Source: Desulfurococcales archaeon
GTDB lineage: Archaea; Thermoproteota; Thermoprotei_A; Sulfolobales; Desulfurococcaceae
Length of the DNA stretch: 37,183 nt
Direction of reading: 5' to 3'
NCBI GenBank assembly: GCA_027002875.1
Contig: JALWZC010000024.1
Coordinates: 1 to 37,183, forward strand
Shown here one piece after another: positions 14,581 to 22,382 of the stretch. The notes under the pieces were generated by a model. It had not been told where the DNA came from. It made no database searches and saw only the letters and a list, made by a program, of their open reading frames with translations. The stretch's first letter is position 1; every line of letters starts with the position of its first letter. The translations under genes were made by a program, and so were the position numbers.

Positions 14581-15543
14581 TTAGCTGTACACGTACCAAG
14601 TAGAATACTCGATAACGATATTCCTAGATACCTCGTCGATCCTACGCCAATCCTCATAGTTCATCCTCCAACCGACACTACCAGCATTATCCCTAACTTG
14701 TTCGGGCTTCTTAGCACCCGGTATAGGCACTATCCGGCTACTATACATAACCATCCAGTTCAATGCTACCTGAGCAGGAGTCTTACCATACTTTTCACCA
14801 ACCTCCTTCAATACTTTAACAACTCTCCAAACCTTCTCGAAGTTCACTGGATGAAACACCGGGTCGCCACGCCTAACATCCTGGAACTCGGGCAGGTTGT
14901 CCAGTGTATATTTACCAGTAACCGCACCTTTAGCTAGGGGGCTCCATGGGAGGAAAGTGAAGCCGTTCTTCTCCGCATAGGGTATCAGCTCCTCCTCAGC
15001 CTGCCTCTCAACAATATTATACCTATACTGCATACTAGCGAAGTCTATAGTTGAGAGACAGGACCTGGCCTCCTCGATCAAGGCTATAGGGTAGTTACTA
15101 ACCCCTAAATAACGCACTTTACCCAGATGCACTAGTCTCTCCAAAGCCCTCATATACTTACACGTAACATGGTTGTGCCAGCAGGGCGGCCAGTGTAGTT
15201 GTAGGAGGTCGATATAGTCTACGCCAAGCCTCTTCAATGATCGATCAACACTCTTAAAAACATCATGTGGTGAAAGGAAGTCGCCGGGGATCTTCGTAGC
15301 AATAACTACCTCCTCCCTCTTAACGCCAAGCTCCCTTAGAGCCCTTCCAAGAAACTCTTCACTCATACCCCTACCATAAACCATAGCAGTATCAAAGAAG
15401 TTCATCCCGTTACTGAGCGCTTCCCTAATAATCTCCTTAGCCTTATTATACTCTACTAAACCCCATGCCTCGCTATATTGCCATGTTCCAAGCCCTATTC
15501 TAGATATGCGGGGGCCGTCTCTGCCTAAGCGTGTATACTCCAT
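14581..15543 (-). CDS. aldo/keto reductase
   Basis: The 320-residue (beta/alpha)8 oxidoreductase has the family start EYTRLGRDGPRISRIGLGTW. The catalytic tetrad is present: D51, Y56, K84 and H117 (MNFFDTAMVYGRG, VVIATKIPG, LLQLHWPP). C-terminal NADPH-binding residues include VPIPGAKKPEQV. Substrate cannot be told. It is transcribed divergently from thioredoxin reductase, sharing a ~100-bp intergenic region, and converges with the SPOUT gene. Confidence 0.93.
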   Translation of the reverse strand: MEYTRLGRDGPRISRIGLGTWQYSEAWGLVEYNKAKEIIREALSNGMNFFDTAMVYGRGMSEEFLGRALRELGVKREEVVIATKIPGDFLSPHDVFKSVDRSLKRLGVDYIDLLQLHWPPCWHNHVTCKYMRALERLVHLGKVRYLGVSNYPIALIEEARSCLSTIDFASMQYRYNIVERQAEEELIPYAEKNGFTFLPWSPLAKGAVTGKYTLDNLPEFQDVRRGDPVFHPVNFEKVWRVVKVLKEVGEKYGKTPAQVALNWMVMYSSRIVPIPGAKKPEQVRDNAGSVGWRMNYEDWRRIDEVSRNIVIEYSTWYVYS

Positions 15544-15600
15544 AGGCTTCCCCTCAACGGTTAAGAGTACGAGGTATTCATAGCCCTATTATCTTAGTGT

Positions 15601-15650
15601 TATTTAAGTATAAGTAATAAACCCGTAATATAATCCATCCATGGATGGAT
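15601..15650 (+). promoter_or_regulatory. TrxR promoter with 18-bp perfect palindrome
   Basis: A TATA-like TATTTAAGTA (15601-15610) is followed by ATCCATCCATGGATGGAT (15633-15650), an 18-bp perfect palindrome. Its start falls about where transcription should begin. The palindrome overlaps the first possible ATG codons of thioredoxin reductase. It could be an operator for a dimeric regulator or a leader hairpin. No regulator gene is adjacent. Confidence 0.45.
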
Positions 15651-16682
15651 AGAATTATTGATGGAAGTGATAATGGAATGGCGTTGAAAGCAGGCCTTGG
15701 CGGTAGTTTTAGGCTTACCCAGATACAGCACATAGTTCCTAAGAAGAAAGAGTATGATGTAGTGATTATCGGTGGTGGACCAGCTGGTTTAACAGCTGGA
15801 TTATACGCTGCTCGATACCAGTTGAACCCGGTTATTATAACTAAACTTGTAGGAGGACTCGTAACAGAGGCTCCAATAGTAGACGACTATCCGGGGCTAC
15901 CGGAAATACCGGGTAATGAACTAGTAGACAGGTTCGTTAAACACGTCCGGAAATATAACGTCCCAATAATCATTGATGAAGCAATAGATGTTAAGAAGAG
16001 CGGTGATAAATGGTGTGTTAAGACTAGAGTACATGGAGACTTCTGCGGCTATACAGTAATCATAGCTACTGGTAGCGAAAAGAGACGCTTAAACGTGCCC
16101 GGAGAGGAACGATTAGCTGGTAAAGGAGTATCATACTGTGCAACATGCGACGGCCCATTATTCCGAGGGAAGAAAGTAGTTGTTGTAGGAGGAGGAAACT
16201 CAGCCCTAACATCAGCACTCTACCTAGCAACACTCGCATCAAAAGTCATAATAATCCATCGAAGAGACCAGTTCCGCGCTTTCAAAGTATATGTTGATAG
16301 GGCTAGGAAAACGCCGAATATAGAGTTTGTATTGAATAGTATAATAACCGAGATCATAGGCGATAACAGGGTTGAAGCAGTTAGGGTGAAAAACAGGGTT
16401 ACAGGTGAAGAAAAGATCATACCAGTAGACGGAGTATTCGTAGAAATAGGGCTTGTCCCGCCAAGAGAATTCCTCGAGAAGATCGGTGTAGAACTCGATG
16501 AGAGGGGGTACGCTAAAGTAGGACCAGACCAATCAACAAATCTACCCGGAATATACGTAGCAGGAGACGCCGCCGGAGGACCATGCAAGTACAGGTTCGA
16601 ACAAATCATAACAGCCGCTGCTGAAGGCGCAAAAGCTGCCGATGCAGCCTTTAAATACATACTACAAGTTACGAGTAAATAA
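15645..16682 (+). CDS. thioredoxin reductase-like flavoprotein
   Basis: The 345-residue FAD/NAD(P)H disulfide reductase has FAD motif VVIIGGGPAGLTAGLYAARY (39-58), the redox pair CATC (Cys165, Cys168), the NAD(P) motif KVVVVGGGNSALTSALYLA, and the C-terminal FAD motif GIYVAGDAAGG. It reduces thioredoxin or glutaredoxin-like partners. The N-terminus is longer than usual: 35 residues precede the FAD motif. A start at ATG 15678 (MALKAGLGGSF) with GGAAGTGA 7 nt upstream is a good alternative, while 15645 would be nearly leaderless. Confidence 0.93.
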   Translation: MDRIIDGSDNGMALKAGLGGSFRLTQIQHIVPKKKEYDVVIIGGGPAGLTAGLYAARYQLNPVIITKLVGGLVTEAPIVDDYPGLPEIPGNELVDRFVKHVRKYNVPIIIDEAIDVKKSGDKWCVKTRVHGDFCGYTVIIATGSEKRRLNVPGEERLAGKGVSYCATCDGPLFRGKKVVVVGGGNSALTSALYLATLASKVIIIHRRDQFRAFKVYVDRARKTPNIEFVLNSIITEIIGDNRVEAVRVKNRVTGEEKIIPVDGVFVEIGLVPPREFLEKIGVELDERGYAKVGPDQSTNLPGIYVAGDAAGGPCKYRFEQIITAAAEGAKAADAAFKYILQVTSK

Positions 16683-16686
16683 ATTC

Positions 16687-17517
16687 CTAGAAAGCGGTTT
16701 TCTTAACACCAACCAGATAACTTATACGTAAACTATTAATAACAATATCCCTACCCGGCGTAGACATGGGTTCTAAAAAAGCAACCCGTATAATATCCTC
16801 AACCCCAATCTTCATCTTAACAGCAATTACCCCGCGAACAGGAATACCTAGATGCTCCGAAATAGTCTGCATAGAGAAGCCTATTTGAAACTTAAAAACT
16901 CCATCATCGCGCCTATACAACTTCTTAGCCTCAACAACAAATGAATTATTACTACCACTAAATACTACAGAATCAACCTCAACTTGGCCCGAATACTCGT
17001 AAGACGTAGAATGCGGGGATACTTTGAATCGGAATATGCTGTTAGCGCTTCTATACTGGGGAATTACATAATTTGCATTATAAATTAGATTAATGGTTCT
17101 TAAAGCTGCAGATGCAGCTAGAGATTCCCCACTTATCCTTGATAATAAATCCCAAATATTGGGGTTAAAAGGAAGTATAATATCAGGCTCCCGATCAAGA
17201 AGCTCTGAAGCTGTAAAGACTTCATCGCGATAACCGCTAGAAGCCCGACATATAACGAATCGAGCTCCTCTACTTCTACCTTGTCCAAGCCTTACTGGAT
17301 AGAGATTATTGTTTTTAAGCGGTAAGGGTAGTTTTAATAATGAAGTAATTGATATATAGTCCGGAGCCTTCCCGATTCGAACCCCCAACTCTCTAACAAT
17401 ATCCGATAATAAGTAGGAAGGAGTACACTCATAAGTCTTCAAATTACCTATAGCATTGCGATATCGATTAAGGAAAAGAGCCCAGAATTGTGTTGGGGAA
17501 ACTCTTCGAGAATGCAA
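16687..17517 (-). CDS. putative PD-(D/E)XK-type nuclease-like protein
   Basis: I do not recognise the family as a whole. The 276-residue soluble protein has a C-terminal segment GQVEVDSVVFSGSNN and then SFVVEAKKLYRRDD, which gives the D-(X)n-E-X-K spacing of the PD-(D/E)XK fold of restriction and repair nucleases. The N-terminal 110 residues look like a DNA-binding or specificity region. It might therefore be a type II restriction-like enzyme, possibly partnered with the m5C methyltransferase 2.5 kb away, but they are not linked in an operon. Its start lies 35 bp from the tRNA-Met gene. Confidence 0.5.
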   Translation of the reverse strand: MHSRRVSPTQFWALFLNRYRNAIGNLKTYECTPSYLLSDIVRELGVRIGKAPDYISITSLLKLPLPLKNNNLYPVRLGQGRSRGARFVICRASSGYRDEVFTASELLDREPDIILPFNPNIWDLLSRISGESLAASAALRTINLIYNANYVIPQYRSANSIFRFKVSPHSTSYEYSGQVEVDSVVFSGSNNSFVVEAKKLYRRDDGVFKFQIGFSMQTISEHLGIPVRGVIAVKMKIGVEDIIRVAFLEPMSTPGRDIVINSLRISYLVGVKKTAF

Positions 17518-17541
17518 AGACTTTCATCCCTACACGTTGGT

Positions 17542-17659
17542 TAAGAATTCATGGGCCCGGGGGGATTCGAACCCCCGACCACCGGGTTATGAGCCCGGCG
17601 CTCTACCTGGCTGAGCTACGGGCCCCTAATATTTATCTCCATATCTTTATGAATTCTTA
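17542..17659. repeat. 11-bp inverted repeat bracketing tRNA-Met
   Basis: TAAGAATTCAT (17542-17552) and ATGAATTCTTA (17649-17659) are perfect inverted copies on either side of the tRNA. The left copy includes the tRNA discriminator base. In the primary transcript they could pair and form a long stem closing the tRNA. The internal GAATTC is self-complementary, which raises the odds of chance. Confidence 0.5.
17552..17625 (-). tRNA. tRNA-Met(CAU), elongator or Ile2-type
   Basis: A complete cloverleaf: 7-bp acceptor GGGCCCG/CGGGCCC, D-stem GCUC/GAGC, anticodon stem CCGGG/CCCGG with loop CUCAUAA (anticodon CAU), T-arm GGGGG UUCGAAU CCCCC and discriminator A. CCA is not encoded. It lacks features of the archaeal initiator. 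It may be elongator Met or the tRNA-Ile whose C34 is modified to agmatidine; the two cannot be separated by eye. No intron. Confidence 0.93.
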
Positions 17660-17716
17660 TTGGGGGGTTATAAGTAGTTTTCCGTATCAAAAAGATTCTA
17701 GTCGGTTTTCTAGTAG

Positions 17717-18976
17717 TTACGTTCCTAGGCTCCATGATTCTAGGTATTTCTTCTGCTCGGGTGTTAGTTTGTCTATTTTTATTCCCATTGTTTCAAGTTT
17801 TAGCTCTGCGATGCGGCGGTCGATTTCTATCGGTGGATTGAATACTTTAGGGGGTAGCTTACCACGGTTGTCGTAGAGGTACTTAACAGCCATGAATTGG
17901 TTTGCAAAACTCATATCCATTACCTCGCTGGGATGACCCTCAGCTGCTACAAGGTTTACAAGCCTACCCTCTGCGAGTAAGTATAGCCTTCTACCATCCT
18001 TCAACCTATACTCGGTAACGTTAGGTCTTATAACCCTCTTGGAAACCGATAGAGCCTCCAAGTCAGGTATCCAAACCTCAACGTTGAAATGCCCTGCATT
18101 AGCGAGTAATGCTCCATCCTTCATTCTCTCCATGTGCTCCCTCCTGATAACAGCCTTATTCCCAGTAGCTGTAACAAATATGTCTCCAACCTCTGCGGCT
18201 TCAATCATAGGCATTACCTCGAACCCGTCAAAGACAGCTTCTAAAGCCCTAATAGGGTCGACTTCCGTAACGATAACCCGGCGAGCGCCAAGCCCTCGAG
18301 CCCTCAAAGCTATTCCTCGGCCAACCCATCCATAACCAGCTACTACGACGACTTTACCAGCGATAAGTATGTTTGTCGCACGAAGTATTCCGTCGAAAGT
18401 GCTCTGACCCGTACCATACCTATTATCGAATAAGTGCTTGGTAAACGCGTTATTCACAGCTATAACCGGGTACTTTAATAATCCATCCTTCTCCAAAGCT
18501 TTAAGCCTAATAACACCAGTTGTAGTCTCCTCAGTACCCCCGATAAGCCTAGAAGCAGTTTCAGGATAGTCTTTATGCAGCGTAGCATGGAGATCTGCAC
18601 CGTCATCGAGTACTATATCCGGCTTAGCTTCAGCCACCCGCCTAATACACCAATAATACTCGTCACTACTCTGCCCACGCCAAGCAAACACGTTAATACC
18701 ATACTTTACAAGAGCAGCCGCTACATCATCCTGGGTAGATAAGGGGTTACTAGCCGACAAATACACCTCAGCACCAGCATCCTTTAAAGCTTTAACAAGA
18801 ACAGCTGTCTCCTTAGTAACGTGTAGCGTAGCCCCGATCACTAAGTCTTTAAACGGCTTTGATTCACTGTATTTTCTACGAAAATACATCAGCACGGGCA
18901 TGTGGTGCTCGGCCCACTCAATCTTAAGCCTCCCCTGATCAGCCAGCGATAAATCCTTAACCCTATACTCAACCAT
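17717..18976 (-). CDS. ahcY: S-adenosylhomocysteine hydrolase
   Basis: The NAD-dependent enzyme splits S-adenosylhomocysteine to adenosine and homocysteine, relieving inhibition of methyltransferases. I place the start at ATG 18976 ([20 protein letters not shown]), because the 21 codons upstream in frame encode residues unlike the family. It then has 419 residues. Visible motifs: [10 protein letters not shown], the [13 protein letters not shown] substrate region, the catalytic segment [20 protein letters not shown], and the NAD motif [19 protein letters not shown]. The C-terminus ends GT rather than the bacterial KPxxYRY, as is common in archaea. Confidence 0.95.
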   Translation of the reverse strand: MVEYRVKDLSLADQGRLKIEWAEHHMPVLMYFRRKYSESKPFKDLVIGATLHVTKETAVLVKALKDAGAEVYLSASNPLSTQDDVAAALVKYGINVFAWRGQSSDEYYWCIRRVAEAKPDIVLDDGADLHATLHKDYPETASRLIGGTEETTTGVIRLKALEKDGLLKYPVIAVNNAFTKHLFDNRYGTGQSTFDGILRATNILIAGKVVVVAGYGWVGRGIALRARGLGARRVIVTEVDPIRALEAVFDGFEVMPMIEAAEVGDIFVTATGNKAVIRREHMERMKDGALLANAGHFNVEVWIPDLEALSVSKRVIRPNVTEYRLKDGRRLYLLAEGRLVNLVAAEGHPSEVMDMSFANQFMAVKYLYDNRGKLPPKVFNPPIEIDRRIAELKLETMGIKIDKLTPEQKKYLESWSLGT

Positions 18977-19071
18977 AACATACCGCCTCAACACATAACT
19001 ATAACACATACACGAAATAAACATAGCCGCTAAAAACAATAATTATCAGGGAACAAGGAGCGTGTAGTGAT

Positions 19072-19584
19072 TTGAGTGAGAGAATAGGTTTAAAGCCTAG
19101 GGAGAAATTAGTGTTCGTTGCTACTCGTAAGCCATGGCTCATACCAATTCTATACTATATATACAGCTACTCCGGGCTTGGAATAGATGAGTTAAAAGAA
19201 ATCCTTGGCTTGAAGAAACAGGTTCTACGAAGAGCAATATGGTGGCTTAAAAAATACGGATTAGTAATGGATAGCGGGGAGAAGATAATAGTTATACCAG
19301 ATTATACCAAGATACTCGAGGAATTCTTCCAAGACTACTGCACTACCCCAAATAAACACTTATACCGGGTAGGCGGGACCTACTACGTAGTAAATATTCG
19401 CAGGACAAGGATAACCAGCTACACAGTACCAGCAGAATACATCGATAAACTATTAGCATACGAGAAAAACATCCAAACAGAATTCAGCCCATTAGACCTA
19501 GCACAAACCCTCAACATACCAATAAATCTCGCGAGGAAAATAATTAATGCGAAAAGAATACTGGAGAAGTGTAGAGAGAAGTAA
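19072..19584 (+). CDS. winged-helix DNA-binding protein, family unknown
   Basis: The 170-residue protein has an N-terminal winged helix (about 25-72: IDELKEILGLKKQVLRRAIW, then WLKKYGLVMDSGEKIIVI) and a second helical segment near the C-terminus resembling another HTH (SPLDLAQTLNIPINLARKII). No effector domain is recognisable. It is divergent from ahcY, so it may regulate methionine-cycle genes, but that is only gene-order inference. Start TTG 19072; GGAG at 19057-19060 is a Shine-Dalgarno somewhat far upstream. Confidence 0.6.
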   Translation: MSERIGLKPREKLVFVATRKPWLIPILYYIYSYSGLGIDELKEILGLKKQVLRRAIWWLKKYGLVMDSGEKIIVIPDYTKILEEFFQDYCTTPNKHLYRVGGTYYVVNIRRTRITSYTVPAEYIDKLLAYEKNIQTEFSPLDLAQTLNIPINLARKIINAKRILEKCREK

Positions 19585-19644
19585 TCAGTGCTCCGCCGTC
19601 TTCATCACAAACCTCAGGCCCAAAGAGTCCTCTTCATCAAGTAA
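19581..19644 (-). ncRNA. C/D-box guide sRNA
   Basis: On the minus strand, in order: C box TTGATGA (19640-19634), 16-nt guide AGAGGACTCTTTGGGC, D' CTGA (19617-19614), C' GTGATGA (19608-19602), 13-nt guide AGACGGCGGAGCA, and D box CTGA (19588-19585). All four boxes are near perfect and the spacing is textbook. A TTTAATTA promoter box lies about 15 bp upstream. Target sites, the fifth base upstream of D and D', were not identified. Confidence 0.8.
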
Positions 19645-19690
19645 ACTAATAATAATTAAACCGGGAAATAAATATACATTAGAATTATAG

Positions 19691-19749
19691 ATGATGAAAA
19701 CCACCGACTCGGACTATTAAACCATGAAGAAGTCCGGCGATACTGACTA
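19691..19749 (+). ncRNA. second C/D-box guide sRNA, divergent from the first
   Basis: C box ATGATGA (19691-19697), C' box ATGAAGA (19724-19730), 12-nt guide AGTCCGGCGATA and D box CTGA (19743-19746). TAG before C and CTA after D can form the terminal stem. The D' box is degenerate. An AAATAAATATA promoter box lies at about 19666-19676. Its 3' end overlaps the stop codon of the convergent APS kinase gene. Confidence 0.65.
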
Positions 19750-20283
19750 AATAAAACCCCTCATTTTCAAATAATCAACTACGATCCTAACAGCCTCTCC
19801 GAGAGGAGTCTTCTCCGCATCAATAACTATATCAGGATTAACGGGTTCTTCGTAGGGAGGATTAATACCCGGCAGAACTCTTAGTTCACCATTAAAGAAC
19901 CGCTTATACAAGCCTTTATTATCCCTCTTACTACAAACCTCAACCCTACACTTCAAGTAAACAACGACCCTATCAATACCATCCAACAACTCATACAATC
20001 TCCGCCTAGACTCCATACTAGGAAAAACACCACTAACAATCACGACTACGCCATTACGGGCAAGCAAACGGGCAATCCAGCCAAGACACCCCAGAATCCT
20101 ACCAGTAACACCTGGCTCAAAATCAGTATCACTATAACTAAGAACCATTCTACGAATAAAGTATCCATCCAAAACCTCAACCCTAAAACCAGCATTACGA
20201 AGATAAACAGCCAACCGGCCGGCAAGCGTAGTCTTACCACTACTAGGAATACCGGTAATAACTACTACGAATCCATTAGTCAA
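19747..20283 (-). CDS. cysC: adenylylsulfate (APS) kinase
   Basis: The 178-residue P-loop kinase phosphorylates APS to PAPS. Walker A GIPSSGKT is at 11-18, the substrate-binding LDGYFIRR follows, and the C-terminal segment PYEEPVNPDIVIDAEKTPLG is diagnostic. No ATP sulfurylase or other sulfate gene is in the window, so the pathway context is missing. It is the last clear host gene before the tRNA-Arg and integrase that mark the mobile element. Confidence 0.9.
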   Translation of the reverse strand: MTNGFVVVITGIPSSGKTTLAGRLAVYLRNAGFRVEVLDGYFIRRMVLSYSDTDFEPGVTGRILGCLGWIARLLARNGVVVIVSGVFPSMESRRRLYELLDGIDRVVVYLKCRVEVCSKRDNKGLYKRFFNGELRVLPGINPPYEEPVNPDIVIDAEKTPLGEAVRIVVDYLKMRGFI

Positions 20284-20331
20284 GAAACCCCACCATCGAG
20301 AAAATTTTGAAAATGACCCCGTAAAAATAAA

Positions 20332-20401
20332 CGGGCCCGCGGGGATTCGAACCCCGGATCTCCGGCTCCGCAGGCCGGCGCCCTATCGCAGCCACGGGCC
20401 A
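20332..20401 (-). tRNA. tRNA-Arg(GCG)-like sequence with abnormal 5' part; likely attachment site
   Basis: The 3' three quarters are intact: anticodon stem CCGGC/GCCGG with loop CUGCGGA (anticodon GCG), T-arm CGGGG UUCGAAU CCCCG, acceptor 3' strand CGGGCCC and discriminator G. The 5' part is short and degenerate: base 1 would be U opposite C72, the D-stem has a mismatch, and the D-loop lacks the G18-G19 needed for tertiary pairing. Total 70 nt. The altered side faces the integrase gene 38 bp away. It is probably a hybrid or remnant created by integration; whether it is functional is doubtful. Confidence 0.6.
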
Positions 20402-20438
20402 CCCAATAACTAATAAGTTAACTACACAACGGAATATA

Positions 20439-21224
20439 TTGCCTATGCCGGTTGTGGATAACTCCCTAGTCCAAGGATTCGGGGAATGGCTACTAGACAG
20501 GGTTACCCCGGAAACAGCCAGAGACTATACCAATATAATTAGTAAGAAGCAATGGCCACCGAGACGTAGGAGTCATATCCGGGCATGGAGAAACTATGTA
20601 AAGTATCTCTTCGGCATTGGGCAAATAACATGGGAACAGTTACAACACTATAACCTATTCCTAAAGACACCTACTAGTAAGAAGTCGGGAGAGAAGCGTG
20701 TCGAGGACAATATTATTATGGACTATGTTAAGAGTATGAGGGATGCCGGCTATACTGATATAGCGTTTCTACTTTTAGGCGGTGCTAGGCTTAAACACAT
20801 AGTGTTAATGCTTAACGATTATAAACCGGGTGAAATAGTTAAACACCCATATGGCTCATTCGAGCCGAGGCTCTACTGTAATAATATATTCTGCAGATAC
20901 TATCTAGGAGTAAGGCTTGGATCCAAATACTGTGACTACATATATTACCCATTTATCAAAATATCGGGAAAACATATAGAATATAAGAAGTTAAAGGATA
21001 TATTGAACAAGCAGCTAGGAATAAGCTTCAAACTATTCCGTAAATATACTAATCAACGCCTAGAAGAAATAGCCAGAGAAAACAACATCAGGCTAGACGC
21101 TGTCAATCTAATTCTCACCAGGGAACTATCAGTTACCGGCAGCCACTATCTCGATACCAGGAACTGGGCGGATAGACTCTTCTCGGTCTACGTTGAGTAC
21201 CTAAAGGAGCGTGGGCTAGTTTGA
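20439..21224 (+). CDS. tyrosine recombinase (archaeal integrase)
   Basis: This uninterrupted 261-residue integrase (TTG start; ATG 20445 is an alternative) resembles archaeal virus/plasmid integrases. An N-terminal SAM-like domain (about 10-75) is followed by the catalytic domain: Arg117 in FLLLGGARLKHIV, Lys198 and Arg201 in ISFKLFRKYTNQ, His236 in GSHYLDTR, and a C-terminal Tyr, probably Tyr251, in RLFSVYVEYLKERG. The gene is not split by the attachment site, unlike SSV1-type integration. It sits directly beside tRNA-Arg and shares a 4-nt overlap with the next gene. Confidence 0.85.
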   Translation: MPMPVVDNSLVQGFGEWLLDRVTPETARDYTNIISKKQWPPRRRSHIRAWRNYVKYLFGIGQITWEQLQHYNLFLKTPTSKKSGEKRVEDNIIMDYVKSMRDAGYTDIAFLLLGGARLKHIVLMLNDYKPGEIVKHPYGSFEPRLYCNNIFCRYYLGVRLGSKYCDYIYYPFIKISGKHIEYKKLKDILNKQLGISFKLFRKYTNQRLEEIARENNIRLDAVNLILTRELSVTGSHYLDTRNWADRLFSVYVEYLKERGLV

Positions 21225-21952
21225 GTATTGCCCGTCATATATGGTATCTTCGGGAAGAACTGGGGCTAAGCTATCGACAGATAGCAAGGATAGTTTATGG
21301 TAGAACGGACAGCTTGACCATCCTCAAGGTTAATGGGATCTATAAGACGTATATGAGGCGTTATAATGCTTCCAAAATCAATGTTATAACGAAACACGGT
21401 GTTATAACGGGGGACAATATAGCGGACACGGTAAACTATTACTCCTTGGATAAGGTCCTCGAAGACCACAGTATATCCTTTATTGGAAACCTCGCTGAGG
21501 AAAGGAAGAGGCTGGCCAGACTGCTGAAACATGTTAAGGATCCTGGTAAGAGAAGAGAAGTATACAGGCGTATTAACCGGGTGAAACTCCTAGAACTAGT
21601 ATTCATAGTATATGATATAATAGGATTATCACAATATGACCCGGCAAGAATGTACCTCAGCGCCCTGTACTCGGTAGCAAAGAAACTAGTCGATAGAGTG
21701 GACCTAGACCGGGACGGCGTGAAAAGAATCAGTAATAGTATAAGATACCTAAACGGCGAAGCATCAGCATTCCTCTACATAGTCTACTTCACAGTCCTAC
21801 ACAACACACCATACAACCACCTACTCGACAAGATAAACGAAATAATCTATTCCCTCACCTCGGAAAAACACAGATCTAGGAAAATAGAAAAGATCAAGAA
21901 AATAATCACGGAAAAATACAGCGACATACTAGCATCCATAATTATTCACTAG
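21221..21952 (+). CDS. hypothetical HTH-like protein coupled to the integrase
   Basis: The 243-residue protein starts at TTG 21221 overlapping the integrase stop. Residues about 12-30 (REELGLSYRQIARIVYGRTD) look like a helix-turn-helix, and the rest is helical and basic with no membrane segment. I do not recognise a family. Position suggests a partner in integration/excision, or a replication or control protein. It converges with the membrane gene at 21949-22359, overlapping it by 4 nt. Confidence 0.65.
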   Translation: MSIARHIWYLREELGLSYRQIARIVYGRTDSLTILKVNGIYKTYMRRYNASKINVITKHGVITGDNIADTVNYYSLDKVLEDHSISFIGNLAEERKRLARLLKHVKDPGKRREVYRRINRVKLLELVFIVYDIIGLSQYDPARMYLSALYSVAKKLVDRVDLDRDGVKRISNSIRYLNGEASAFLYIVYFTVLHNTPYNHLLDKINEIIYSLTSEKHRSRKIEKIKKIITEKYSDILASIIIH

Positions 21953-22359
21953 ATCCAATGAGGAATTTCTTCCAGCATTCTAAGCATTATTCCAATAATC
22001 ATTACAATTATGGAGAACACTAGTATTACAAAACTAATCGGTGCTAACCGGATAAATATACCATATATTAAAGATAACGACACGAATTCCCCCATAACCA
22101 TGAAAAGCGTCCTGCCCGGTTTGCTATAACCAATATAGAGATTTCTTACCATGTCTAGAAACGACATTATGAGTAAACTATAATTTAATGCTTCAATGCC
22201 CAAGTTAATGAAGCCGAAACCATATTTTCCAATGCTATTGTTGATAGCATGCACCATTTCAAAGAATGCAGCAATAGTTACCGAAACAATAAGCTCTAGA
22301 ATAGGAGCTACCAATCCTTCCATGAAACTATTCATTTCCGATCGAATTCTCCAATACAT
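21949..22359 (-). CDS. small integral membrane protein, about four TM segments
   Basis: The 136-residue protein has hydrophobic stretches around residues 17-37, 45-66, 78-100 and 105-126. The first (FMEGLVAPILELIVSVTIAA) may be partly amphipathic. No recognisable domain. It is the only minus-strand gene in the left half of the element and is divergent from the 736-residue surface protein, so its promoter region is shared with that operon. A role in regulating the membrane or immunity cannot be shown. Confidence 0.6.
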   Translation of the reverse strand: MYWRIRSEMNSFMEGLVAPILELIVSVTIAAFFEMVHAINNSIGKYGFGFINLGIEALNYSLLIMSFLDMVRNLYIGYSKPGRTLFMVMGEFVSLSLIYGIFIRLAPISFVILVFSIIVMIIGIMLRMLEEIPHWI

Positions 22360-22382
22360 AAATATCCCCCATACAAAATACT

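Noticed and set aside
16220-16660. Minus-strand open frames opposite thioredoxin reductase
   Set aside because: Antisense to the conserved NAD(P) domain, low-complexity composition, no Shine-Dalgarno support.
18977-19039. Longer AhcY N-terminus starting MFLAAMF
   Set aside because: The extra residues are unlike the family, and the internal ATG gives the conserved N-terminus [14 protein letters not shown].
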